Source: Strix aluco | Lineage: Eukaryota; Chordata; Aves; Strigiformes; Strigidae | Direction of reading: 5' to 3' | Length of the DNA: 64,000 nucleotides | Assembly: GCF_031877795.1 (NCBI RefSeq) | Contig: NC_133932.1 | Location: 80,217,937-80,281,936 of the forward strand | Position numbers and translations under genes: made by a program | The notes under the pieces: generated by a model | Seen by the model: the letters and a program-made list of their open reading frames with translations, nothing else | Told to the model about the DNA's origin: nothing | Database searches by the model: none | In this document: positions 1-11,256 of the stretch, piece by piece | Numbering within the stretch: position 1 is the stretch's first letter | Layout: the number at the start of each line of letters is the position of its first letter

Positions 1-236
1 TTCCCTCTGCCATATTTGGGTCCCAGTCCAGTTTTTGATCAGTAGGAATACTAAGCGCATTATTCCCAGGGATCTCTCTCCTTTCTTTTTCCTTTCTAGT
101 CTCTTCCAACACCATTTGTTTTAACTCAGCTGTGAATAAAGCATCTAATAACACCTGCATATCTTCCCAGTTTGGGTTATGAGTCAGCATTATTGTCTTC
201 ACGTGCAGCCATTCAGCTAGTCAATCCCAGTCTTCC
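1..236 (-). pseudogene. Retroviral gag capsid-like fragment (endogenous retrovirus remnant)
   Basis: The minus strand reads through a segment with THNPNWEDMQVLLDALF, then a charged helix (LEETRKEKERR) and LDWDPNMAEG. This order resembles the C-terminal capsid of gammaretrovirus-like Gag proteins. A stop interrupts the frame near 220. The fragment runs off the left window edge, so its full extent is unknown. The family is inferred from motif pattern only. Confidence 0.5.
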
Positions 237-545
237 TTCTCTATATTGTTGGGGAAGTCAATTAAAGGTGTATTGTGTCCCCTCCCAAGTAAAGGTGAAC
301 TAAAGTTTATCTTCTTCCCTTAGGGGAATCATAAAAACCATATCCTTAACATCTAGGGTGGCCATCCATGGGTGGGCAGCTGCCTGTATTGCCATTGCTA
401 TTGAGGTTATGCTTGGGACAGCAGGAGTTAGTGGTGAAGTATTACTGTTTAATCTCCTATAATTGATTGTCAAACATCATTGCCCATCCAGTTTATGGAC
501 TGGCCACACTGGAGAGTTGTAAGAGGAATGTGTGTATCTCTCTTT
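237..545 (-). pseudogene. Retroviral reverse transcriptase fragment (endogenous retrovirus remnant)
   Basis: Minus-strand frames contain SPVWPVHKLDGQ, HPWMATLDVKDMVFMIPL and FTFTWEGTQYTFN, matching the finger/palm part of retroviral reverse transcriptases (the LDVKD block and the FTWEG..YTFN block). Frameshifts and at least two stops break it, and the catalytic YxDD part is absent. The FTWxGxQYT block is most like ERV-L (class III) elements. It abuts the capsid-like fragment in a non-canonical order. Confidence 0.6.
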
Positions 546-559
546 TCTCGAGGTCATTA

Positions 560-2100
560 GTTACTTCTGAAATATTCCACTTGGCAGCACTTGCAGAGGA
601 TATTGAGAGACATGGGTTACTCTAGATTGCAGGGATACAGGAACAACCTGCCAAGTTCTCACATGGGTGCCCTCTGCCCCTCTGCCTCCAAAACTCCACA
701 TAGGTACCATCATTTGCCTGCCAGCACATCAAATCCCAATCTATTCCTCTTACAAGGGCTCAAAGCCACCTCCACAGCCATCATCCTCTTTTCCTCTGGT
801 AGCCAAAGTTTTTGAGCTATTAACATTTTCCTGCCACCCCCATCACACCTATTATGTTTATAGTCTTTCTTTCTTTGATTCTAACTCATCAGCTTGCTGT
901 TCATTTAAAACACTAATTTGGGCTCCTGTGTTGAGTGGGAACTTTAAACTTACTCACCTTGGGCCCACAAGAATGTGTATATAAAGCTCCTTGTTGGCGG
1001 CCTGAACCCCAAACCACAGCTCCTAGTTTTTTAATCTTTTTAGTTCCCCCGGCAGTGCCGCCAAAGGGTCAGACTTCCCTTCCTGAGGCGGGGAGGCAGT
1101 TGCTGGTGTCTCTCTTCAGTCCCCAGTTTTCCCCTTCAGCAATTCCTCCAGCCACCAGACACGGAGGGTGGGTTGCCCATGCAGCACTGCCCGGGGCGCC
1201 CCTAGCACTAACACCTTTCACCAAGTGTGGTTCCTCCCTGGATTGTAACCCCAACCCGACCTCTCTGGGGGTGGGTTCAAGATCCCAGGGGCCGTTGGGG
1301 GTTTTCAGCTGCCGGGCTGCACCTCTCCATTACTGCTCACACCACCGCCACTGTCCGGCCCATCTCCACCCCTCAGTAACTCTGTTGTGCATCACCCCCA
1401 CCCAAGCCAACGCCTGCACGGGCAGGTTCAGTGAGTTCTGATGGCTGTGCTCAATGGCCCTCGGAGTCCTTTCTCTGAGGAACTGGACATGTATTTCTAA
1501 AACATCTGGTAGTCCCCTGATAAGAGGTCTAAGGTGGTGGGGGCCCACCAGTGCAGCCTTGCCACTCCCCTTCATACATTGCCTGAACACGTGGCTTTTT
1601 GCACTCCCTTCGCTAGCTCCGACAATCCCTTTATCTTAATAGTAACAGGTTCTCCCCTTTCTTTTGGTTCCTCCCAGCTTGGAGCTCACCGACCTCGGGT
1701 GCCATGGGGATGCAGGTTCAGGGCTTCAGACCTGGTGGGCCCCTGTTGCCTCTCTGAGTGAGGGGCTGCACATCCCTGTCTCCCAAGTCCTCTGCTTCTT
1801 CTAAGCTATTCTCATCAGAGTCTCCCCAGATGTCCCCATCCCAATCCTCGGGATCTGCACCCATGATTAACTTTCGGATTTGGACAATGCTGGTGCAAGC
1901 ATAATTTCGATTTTTGAATTAAACAGGCACCTAGGATGGCACACATGGTTCCTTTACCTCTGCCATCCCCAAAATTTCTGTAGCTGTTCCAGCCATACCA
2001 TGAACGCCACTGGCTGGGACCACTTCTCCTGCATCCACTATGTGTCTGGTGTGAAGGGGCACAGCCAGGTCTCCCTAATAATTCCTCTACCGACATCCTG
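560..2100 (-). pseudogene. Probable degraded gag leader/matrix region of an endogenous retrovirus
   Basis: A minus-strand frame starts near 2096 (MSVEELLGRPG) and is followed by an acidic stretch (ADPEDWDGDIWGDSDENSLE, about 1860-1802). Further on the sequence is GC-rich with proline-rich frames but stops in all of them. Its position between the leader/LTR-like region and the capsid/RT fragments suggests gag-derived sequence. No motif identifies it firmly. Confidence 0.3.
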
Positions 2101-2299
2101 CCAATCGCACCTATTTAATGTTGTGGAATCTCTCAAAGCAGACAAGGTAGGTACTCGAAGTGAGATTAATTCTAATCTAAACTGTTTAATGTTCTGACAA
2201 ACATTAGTGAACTACAGATTCAGATGTCTGCCAAAAGAAACCAATACTACACAGCTCACTTAAGAATTCCTAAGCTTTAGAAATAATGACCCAAAATGC

Positions 2300-2671
2300 A
2301 CACTTGCTTACCTGAAAGACGAGGGCTCCCAGCCTCGAGGAATTTCCTTAGGCGGCGTCCCGACCCAAATGGGGAGTCTGTGACCACAGTCCCACTGCTC
2401 CAAGGAGACTCAGTTTGCCCTCTGACGTTTACACTTCAGTCAAACCTGAGTTGTGGTCATATATGGTCAGCGGTCTAGAAACTTCTCTCAACCAAAGTAT
2501 TTCATTGGCTGAGGGCCTTGTCTGTCAGCCAAGAGCCTGGCCTTTCTTAGTCCTCCACTGAGGTGTGTCTGTGACCAGCTCCACACCCCAACCGTGGCTT
2601 CTGGTTTTAACTCTCTCCTTTCAGCGGTCGAGGAGTTTTGGCCCTTATCAGGGCTGGTGCACCTGCCACCA
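2300..2671 (-). mobile_element. Probable retroviral LTR and leader of the left-edge ERV remnant
   Basis: CR1 coding similarity stops abruptly at about 2671 on the minus strand and new sequence begins. It has a CCAAT box (about 2503-2507), a CATATATG TATA-like box (about 2455-2464) and a good splice donor, TTTCAGGTAAGC, near 2310. This layout resembles an LTR promoter plus leader. The right end of the LTR and a primer-binding site could not be fixed, and no target duplication can be checked because the other flank is outside the window. Confidence 0.4.
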
Positions 2672-5660
2672 GCGGCCTCGCAATGACATCAGCCAGCTCT
2701 CTCAACACTCTCGGGTGAATAACGGCAGGGCCCATCCATTTGTAGGGGTCAAGCTCCTGTAATAGTTCACATGCCAACTCTTCCTTTGCTGACAGTGGGT
2801 CTGTGTTTGCATCGACCTGGATTTTTGTTTCCAAGGCCTAGGGCCCAACAGTGCTGGTAAAGACAGAGGTGAAGGAAGTGTTGAGAACCTCTGCCCTTTC
2901 AGCATTGCTGGTGACTAATTCACTTCTCCTGTTTAACAGCGGGACAGTATTTTCCTTCTTTCTGCTTGCTGTTAACATACCTTAAGAACCCTTTCTTGCA
3001 GTTTTTGACATCTCTGGCCAGTTTCAAATTCAAGCTGAGCTTTTGCTTTTCTAACTGCATCTCTGCATGCCCTGGCAATGCCCTTGTAGTTCTCAATGGG
3101 TATTCATCTGCTTTTCCATCTCTGCTACACTTTTTCAGTTTTGAGCAGACTCAGAAGCTCGCAGTTTAAGCCAAGCAGGTCTCCTGCTCTGTCTACTTCC
3201 CTTACCTTTAAAGTGAATGAACTGGTTTTGTGCTTCCAGAAGAGCATTCTTCAAAAACTCCCCGCACTTGCTAGTTCCTTTACCCTCCATGGAAGCTTCC
3301 CATGGAATCCCTCCCAACTGAGCTCTGAATGAGCTGAAGTTTGCTCTTCTAAAGTCTAAAACCTTTGTCTAGTACTAACCTTCATCGTGCTCAGACGGAT
3401 CCCAAACTCCACAATACTGTGATCCCTGCAGCCAAGGCTATCACTAACCGAGATACCACAAAGCAGCTTTTCTTGGTTTGTGAGTAGCAAGTCCAGCAGT
3501 GCCTCACTCCTGGTTGGCACATCGAACACTTGTATGAGGGAGCAGTCCTCTACACATTCCAGGAACTTGATGGATGATGTGTGAGCTGCTGTATTGTTCT
3601 TCCAACAAATGTCTGGGTAATCGAAGTCACCCATAAGAACCATGTTCTGTTGACCCAAAGTTTGCTTTAAGTGACTCAAATATCGCTTCGTTTGCCTTAT
3701 TGTCTTGGTTTGGAGGTGAAGTGCTAAGGCTTGGACAACAGGCCCAAGCCAGAGTTGACCTATAGATGAATCCTGTATATTTTATAACTGATAACCATTG
3801 TGCTAATAGGTATTATACTAAGTTATAACAAACCACCTATTCTGATGTAAAAGATGGAAGTATTGAAGCCTGAGCAACAGGCCCTGAACCAAAACTGCTA
3901 ACTCAGTATGTAATCATTAGTGAAATATGCATAGAAGATGTAGCTTATATCCTTATCTTTCTTTGTGTGTGAGCAAGATAACAGGGCCACAGAGACAGTT
4001 GTCTGGCCTTGTGACCTGATGTGTGACCTTGCTCATAAATCAGCTAGATAAGCAGGGAAACTCCCTTAGCTTCTCCCTTGAGCCCTGGCCAGGCTCTGGG
4101 GGAACCTAATGTGAGGTAGAAACCAGATATTTCTGCTTAAAACAAAGGTGCCAGCTATTCTGGCTTGCTGATTTTTGGGTATATAAGGCTGGACCCGCTC
4201 ACAGCGACTTTGGAAGCCTCACCTATGGGTGGACGCACCGCGTAGGATTTCCCACTTGCCGGGACAGGCTCTCCAAATCCTCGCTGTAACCGGGGCTCCC
4301 CAGCAACTGTGGATCTGGATGATGGTAACGTATGCAAGTGGTGATGTATCTTTCTTAACCACTATTCTCTCTCTCAGGTAGTAATGATGTGATGCATTAC
4401 CCTGTATTTTCTTATTTGTTTGAATGCACTATTCTGTCTTTTCTTACTGTATGTTTTCTGTATTATTGTTATATTATTTAGTTATTTCTAGTAAAATACA
4501 CCTGCTCTTTTCACTCTGGTGTCTGAGTTTAATTGGTATCCCTAATCAGCAAAACAGGAGGTCAGTAGCAGACACCCACTTTAAGATTCCCTCTTGGAGA
4601 CGACCCCCTCTGATCTTGACGCAGAGGCTTTCAATAGGGCTTCCACAATCACCATAGCTGACTTCCATACATTCAAGGTTCTCCTTAACACCGAGCATGA
4701 CTACTTGTCCTTTTCTTCCCTGCCTGTCTTTACGAAACAGCCTATAGCCACCCATCATGATCCTCCAGTCATGTGAGTTGTCCCATGTGTCAAGTTACTC
4801 CTATGATACCAGAACTTTCTGACTGGATGTGGAGCTCCAGTTCCTCCTCTTCCCCAGGCTGCGTGTACTGGTATACATACACTTGAGGTGGTTGATCTTC
4901 TGCTTCTCATCTTTGGAGGCAGCTAAGGAACATTTGTTGCTGCTCTGATTGGCCTGGCCTATTCCCCAGTTGGCTGCAATGGCGTGAGCATTGCCACTTT
5001 GGACCCTGCCCCGCTGAGTCCTTCAGTTTAAAGCCCACCTCACTAAGTCGGTCAGCCTGCTGCCAAAGTTTCCCTTGCCTCTCCCAGACAGGTGGATCCC
5101 AACCCTCCCTAACAGGCTATAAAAGAATGTCCCATTGTCATAAAAGCCAAAACCCTCACGACGGCACCAACCATGAAGCCAGAAGTTGATTTGCATTATA
5201 CATTTACTTCTGGCTGCACCCCTTCCTCTAACTGGCAAAATGGAAGAGAAGATGACTTGGGTACCAATACTTTATGCTTGTGGCCCCAGGGCTTTGCAGT
5301 CTTCCTGGATTCTGCCTAGGCTCCAACTTGCGGTGTCATTTGTGCCCACATGAAAGAGTAGCAATGGATATTGGTCTGTGCTCTTGGCAAGTTGTGGCAC
5401 CCTCTCAGCAACATCTCGGAGCTGAGCTCCCGGAAGGCGACATACCTCTTGTGCCTCCCTGTCAGGCTGGCAGATGGACACCTCAGTGTCCCTTAACAGA
5501 GAGTCACCCATTACAAGCACACGTCATTTTTTTATGGTAGCCACTGTATCCTGCTTGTACAGTTTCTTCTTGCAGATCTTGCCCATGGGTATCTACAGCT
5601 GATAAAGCTTCCTATCTGGTTTTGGGTGCAATGCTGCTTTACTTTTCCAAGCTAGATAGA
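2671..5660 (-). mobile_element. CR1 LINE, 5' part (ORF1 esterase and ORF2 endonuclease), interrupted by a solo LTR
   Basis: Reading the minus strand: an ORF1-like SGNH-esterase segment (5520 to 5023, with GDSLL and GTND), then ORF2 with endonuclease blocks (GGYRLFRKDRQGR, KENLECMEVSYGDCGSPIES, MGDFDYPDICWKNNTA, DLLLTNQEKLLCGISVSDSL), then the pre-RT region (LDPYKWMGPAVIHPRVLREL, ending near 2671). Frameshifts and stops break both ORFs. The element is cut at 2671 by the retroviral remnant and split at 3712-4561 by a solo LTR. The 5' limit near 5660 is approximate. Confidence 0.85.
3717..4556 (+). mobile_element. Solo LTR (840 bp) inserted in CR1, target duplication GGAGG
   Basis: It starts TGAAGTGC and ends CAAAACA, flanked by GGAGG at 3712-3716 and again at 4557-4561. 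Removing the element and one copy restores the CR1 ORF2 reading across the junction (VCY-stop-PPNQDNKANEAIF on the minus strand). A TATATAA box lies at 4180-4186, which sets the plus orientation. No internal retroviral genes are present, so it is a recombined solo LTR. Its family was not identified. Confidence 0.88.
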
Positions 5661-8600
5661 TGGCTTATTCCTTCCTGCTTATGCTTTGTCATTATGATTT
5701 ATTCCTTGTTCAAAGTCTGGATTTAAGCATTTGCAAGAAAATTTGAGTGGAAGTACCAAAACATGTATTAGATCAAATTCTCAATTGGTTTAATCCAGCA
5801 TCATGTCTGTACTACATTGTGTAGTGCCATGTATGGGATAATCTGCTTCCCAGCATGACAGCGGGCTGCCATCCAGCATGCATTGTTTTCTCCAGTATCT
5901 ATTTTTTAGCCATTACTTTTAGAGTGACATATTGACTCTCTGGTTGCCATAAGTCAAACACTCCTTGTACACCACGCTGAAGTCTGGTCTTGGCTCCTGA
6001 TACACTTCAAGCTTTAGCAGCAGCAACTATGTAACGTAGACTGATGAAAAGCAGTGGTGAGTCCGTGCCCTGCTCCTCTCAAGGAAGGGCTTCTTCAGGG
6101 GGCAGGAGACTCAAAGCTACTCCCTTTGCTTACACTTTTGCACCGATTTGATAAACATCAGTATTTTGCCCAGGTCTTGCACTGAGACTCATTCAGATGC
6201 ACTCTTGAGCTGCATGGACTCAAATCCCTGTGAAGCAGAGGAGTTGAAGACCTCAGATCTCCCACTGCCTAAGACGGTGTGCTCACAGTGAGGCTATCCT
6301 GTACGAGGACAGTCTCAAGACACCACTCATGTTAGCACTGATTTCATGCTGAATATCGGACACGTCTCAGCAGCTCCTTCTGACACTTCTCAGCCAACTG
6401 CGTGTTGAAAGTCTTAATCTGGTTTGTGAATTCCTCTCCCGAAGGCAGAAGTCACACAGTTATAGCCAGAACCATTATTGCTGAACTTAAATCTCTCTCT
6501 GCTGATGGAGATCTTGGTCCTTTTACCTTTGAATTATCACTCGTTTGAATGAAGCATTCTGGCAGCTTCTCATCACACATTGTCAGAAATCTTGAAAAGG
6601 ATGTCACATAACTAGCTTTCTCCAGTTGTCAGTGTGTCACTCTGGACCAGATTTTGGGCTCTGACAACTGTAAAATATAGAGATGCAGATGGGTTTTAAA
6701 GGGTCTTTTGCTAAACACAAAAATTTATTTATATTCATGGCTTAAAAACAGAATCAATCAATGCTGCACTCACCTTTTTTTTTTTTTTTTTTTAACCTAG
6801 ACATGCATGAAGAACACATTAATAAAATTGTGTAGTTAGTTACATGGTTACTGACCTTTTATTATCAGAAAATTATTTCCTTCCTTTGCAAGAGATAATG
6901 GTTCTAAACAGATGAATGTATATAAAATTGGAGGCCTGAAAGTTCTTGGTGTCTCTACACTTCTGAGGTGCTTTATCTCCAAGGCTACTGTACCGTAAGG
7001 TCAGAGTTTCCCAGCACAGTACAACAGGATTGAGCAGTACATAGGCATTGCCCAGCACAGGGAGTAGCCAGATTTGCACCTTGTGAAAGCGTTATGGTAG
7101 TCACTCTGATAGTACGAACTGCATCCTAAACTGATGTTGGACTTAGTGGAAAGAGAGTGTCTTTGCTTGCAGACCCTTTTCTTTCAGCACAGAATGGTGC
7201 AGGTGAAAGAGAAGCACCCAAAACTTCTCCCTTAAGGGCCTAAAAGCAAAGGCACTTTCAGCAAGGTCATTTTTTTCCCCCAAAGTTGACTTGTCATACT
7301 GTTTTTAACTTCTGCTTCCAGGTATGTAACAGACTGATGACACATGGTCAAGTTGACTCACACCTCCTTTAGTGTAACTATCTTCTCTGAAATGTAAATG
7401 TTCTCTTTGTCCATATGTATGTAACACCATTTAGCAGCAGTGTTTGTCAGGGCCTGTAATTTTAGCTACTCATTCAAATGCATGAGGCATGCTGTCATTC
7501 TACCATGACTTACCTCTCATTTGGACATGCTGTGTAATAACACATTTTCAATTCTTTACCACCCTTAACAGGAGCTATCCTATAGAGGCATCTGGTATTC
7601 TCTAAAGCACATTGAGTCCTGCAGTTGCAACAGTAGGGAAATATGTTTAGCCCGTACAAAAATTTTTCACATTTAGGAACATGATGCCAGAGAGACACCA
7701 CTCTCCCAAGTTCTGAAAACTGCCAGAACTTGGCAACATTATAAACCCTGACAAACAGCTGCTCAGCTGTGACTACCTGTAGCTTCTCCTGTCTCTATAC
7801 GCTCTGTCCCTCCTCTCCTCAGTTAGGCAGACATTCTGCTTACAGCTGTGAGCCTGAAGAAACCACCAACCACACAACCACCCCAAAAACAACCCTGCAC
7901 TCCTGCTGCAACTCCTTCCCCAATCCTCGCAGAGTTGAGATTTCAAGATCCTCTCCTAGACCCTAACTGCACCTCTTACTGTTATGCTTTTTTGAGGTCA
8001 AGAATGTCTGAAGTGCTCCTATCTGACAGGTCAGCCACAGGCTTCCACAGACAGATACTGGGAAACCAAACTAAGGAATCTCACATGAAACCCGGCCTCT
8101 TAAAGGAGCCCTTGCTACCAACCACCTACCAAAAATCTCATCTTTCTGTCGTCCCTGTTCACTTTCACACATTTGGCAGCTGCAAGCCATGTAATTTTAA
8201 ATTTAGCCACCTTCGCTCTCACCAGCTGTGTATGCATCTGTGCCCTTCACCACTGCATACGCATGCAAGCCAACACATACAGTAAATTCCTTCCAACCAG
8301 GAATTCCTAAAAATTAACAGTTTCTAAGGAAAAGGTTAGAAAAAACAACATACATGTTTTGAGGACTGATAAGGAGCTCATTTACTTATTCATGTTGTCA
8401 TTCATGCCTGTATACATGCTCTGGATGGCTTCAGGTAGGATGGTCACTTTTATAGACACTACACGCACGACTCCTGTGTCATTTCTCACATTGCTGCGCA
8501 GGAGTTACACTGGTGAGTAGATTGAGCCCTCGGTGGTGCTGTATATGAACTGATGCTTGCTTTGGTGAAGTCACCAATGGAGCTCAAGCTCTACTGGAGT

Positions 8601-8800
8601 ACTTTGGTGGCACGGCCTGCTCAGAGGCCCATGACAGTTCCTGCTCCAGCCTCCTGCAGAGTTGCACTGTTCCCTTCAGCTAGCACCAAAGTCTTGCTGA
8701 AAGGGCTGCTGCATAAGTAACTCCTGCAGGCTCAACAACTTCTCACCTGCCTCCCAAGTTCCGCACTTTTATCAGCCCTGTTGGAACATTCACTGGATTG
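5661..8800. other. Intergenic sequence, no gene recognised
   Basis: About 3.1 kb between the CR1 copy and the GC-rich block left of DNAJC3. It contains a T run at about 6777-6793 and a plus-strand AATAAATAAA near 8803. In other vertebrates UGGT2 lies convergent to DNAJC3 on this side, but no UGGT2 exon could be recognised here. Confidence 0.6.
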
Positions 8801-8879
8801 AAAATAAATAAAAAAATCAGTTTACTTCTTTAGAGGTAGTTTTTATCATTGCCTGGAAATCACAGAGTACGTGCTCATC

Positions 8880-9195
8880 TTACATGCCCCCCACCTTCTC
8901 TCCCCAGAGCTGCCGGACTGGTCCCGAGTTCCAGCCTGAGAAGAGAGAGCAGAGGAGACGACTCCTCTCCCTTCCTGCCACCAGCAAGCCAGGGGCTTTC
9001 CTGGGACAGGCCGCTCTCCAGAAAGACCAGCTGCAATTTGATCCTGCCCCCAGCACAGAGCCGGGTACCGGTCTGGGTCACTTTCCTCTACATGCAACAC
9101 CCCACCTCGCTGCGCCCCAGCTACCTGCTCAGCTGCAAGGAGAGGGGCTGCACCCATGGACAGGAACTAGCTGCCTCCCACCTGGTGGGAGGAAA
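8880..9195. other. GC-rich, CpG-poor block just beyond the DNAJC3 3' end
   Basis: Several overlapping frames of 68-119 codons are open on both strands across this 300-bp block, an effect of its composition. The protein sequences resemble nothing known to me. It could be an old repeat or a regulatory element. Confidence 0.35.
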
Positions 9196-9432
9196 ACTTA
9201 AGTTTTGAAATCCGAGTGTGAGGTACCCAAATGCTGCCTCACTCTGTACCTTACTTGTTAAAGCCTGACAACTTTTGCACGAGCTGCTCAAGAAGTTTTA
9301 ATTTAGCCCTCAGGCCAGCGTTTCAGCAGCTTTTTACTGCATTTCTGCACAGCTCTAACTTCAAACTTGGCGAGCAGGATAAGGAAAGAAGGGCAGACAA
9401 ATACACTGCAGTGCTTTGTCATCATAAATATC

Positions 9433-9438
9433 TTTATT
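9433..9438 (-). terminator. Poly(A) signal AATAAA, likely main DNAJC3 3' end
   Basis: The plus strand reads TTTATT, so the gene strand has AATAAA followed within 20-35 nt by a GT-rich stretch (GTGTATTTGTCTG). Beyond it base composition changes to GC-rich unrelated sequence. The site is inferred from sequence only. Confidence 0.65.
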
Positions 9439-11250
9439 GTGAAAAATACCATAAAATAATTCCCACAGTTCTAGAAAAAACAGTTGCTTTTAGATTTATG
9501 ATTTTATATAAAGACATTTTATAATTTGAAACATTTGATAAATCTCTGGCTAGCTTTACTTATCCTTCTTAAACATAAAACTGCTACTTTGAGATTTGCT
9601 GAGGGCAAAAAAAAAATTATTCTCCCTTTTTTTTTAATTATTTTATGGATAAAAGTGTGTATTACAGAGCAAACAAACAATACCTTACAATAAGGCACTT
9701 TTAAATACAACTAACCTGCTATGCTATACTGGCTAATTTCCAGCAAAGCTCCTACAAATCACAGCCCTAAACAGAAGAATAATTATTCCAAACACTGCTC
9801 TGAAAACTGAAACGATAACAAGCTTTATTTTTTTTAAAAAGTTTAAGCTGACACATTTTCAGCGTATGTCACAAGTTTGAGCTCTTAAGTTTATAATTCA
9901 CTTTGAATCTCTTTTAATATTGATTTATTAATACATCAGTATTAAGCATGTACCAAGTAAAATATGCTCCCCTGCACCTTCATTTTAAAACAAGTTGGAA
10001 ACTAGTTTATTAAAACTGAAAGAGAATTCAGAGAAAGTTTGCATCTATATATAGGCCAATTATTGTAATGATGCTTCATGCACATCTCAGGGTTTACAAA
10101 CTACCAAGACATTTATTTCAAATGTTCAGTTACTGAACATTATTGCACTACAGACACCCACTAATAAATAAAAAGGTGGATTCAGCTTCCTTGTACATCG
10201 CTTGCACCGTTAATGCTCAGTGTGTAACCAGTGCTTTGTTTTCTAGTCACATCAGGAAATGCAGCGCCATATCTGGAGAGCCTCAAAACACAAATGCTTT
10301 CTAACACAACTTTGTCTTTCTGTATTTTCAGAACTACCTTAGAGCTAAAAGCCAGCATCTGTTCCCTTAACAACAGCACTGAGTTGTAACACTTCTTGTA
10401 ATCAGCAGCTGCTTGATATCAGAAAGCCTTGTTCTCCATTGTCACTTTTTATTTTTGTTTTCAAGACAGTCTTCCACAGACAGAATCTATCTATGAACAG
10501 CATTCACACATTAATCATCTTCCTTCTTCAGCCGACTACATTCAAGCTTTTTTTTTTTTCCTTAATATGTAATTTTCCCTTTCCCATTCACTCTCAAAAT
10601 AAACATAATCCTTTTTGTTCCTGACCGCTTCCAGTGTACAGCAGAACTGTCCACCTCCTTAGGGAAACAAATCTGCACTGCCTTGTATGAATACTTTACT
10701 TTTGAAGGACCATCTTACTCCTTCCCTAAAAGAAAGAAACAAAAATCAGGGAACAATTTCCTTGGCTACAGCTTTTAAAAACAGAGAAGGCAAAGGGATG
10801 AGAACAAAAAAACTGAACAAAGGTAGTCCTTTAAAAGAAGGTGGATCATTTCTAGCACTTCCCTAGCACACAAACAGGTGTCTGTGGTGTTCAGTGTGGC
10901 TTCCTGATACTGAACTACACTCCTGTACATACAAAATGAGACATACTGCTTACACTGGTCATTCAATAGTAATTTAAAAACAGTCCCTTCTGTAGTGAAC
11001 AAGGCAATACGAGAGTGTTTATACAGAGCAGCGGCTCGCACACGGACACACACGACCAGCAATCCACACAGCAGCAGCCCCCGGCCCGCAGCAAGCGCAG
11101 CAGGGCCTAGCTCACCCCTCAGGGACAGAGGGCTGGTGACAACCACGAGTGGCCTTTGTACGTGAAAGCTGCCTACCAATGTTTTCCTTACTGTGAGCAA
11201 AAAGCACACAGAGTTGTCTGCATCAGCTGATACCCGGGGGTAACAGGTTA

Positions 11251-11256
11251 TTTATT
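11251..11256 (-). terminator. Candidate proximal poly(A) signal in the DNAJC3 3'UTR
   Basis: AATAAA on the gene strand about 1.8 kb after the stop codon, followed by GTTACC and mixed sequence. It would give a shorter 3'UTR isoform. The hexamer is seen; its use is unproven. Confidence 0.3.

Noticed and set aside
935-1441. 168-codon plus-strand frame at the left edge
   Set aside because: It is on the strand opposite the retroviral remnant, is Pro/Ser/Thr-rich, and has no recognisable domain.
3701-3716. LTR start at TGTCTTGGTTT (3701) rather than 3717
   Set aside because: Those bases are the antisense of CR1 codons for PPNQDN and continue the CR1 frame. No matching duplication exists for that boundary, while GGAGG fits exactly.
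5661-9400. UGGT2 3' exons, expected by synteny to lie convergent with DNAJC3
   Set aside because: No UGGT2-like coding segment or ER-retention C-terminus could be recognised. It probably lies left of the window.
10775-11209. 144-codon minus-strand frame after DNAJC3
   Set aside because: It falls within the DNAJC3 3'UTR, has no family resemblance, and no splice evidence connects it to the gene.
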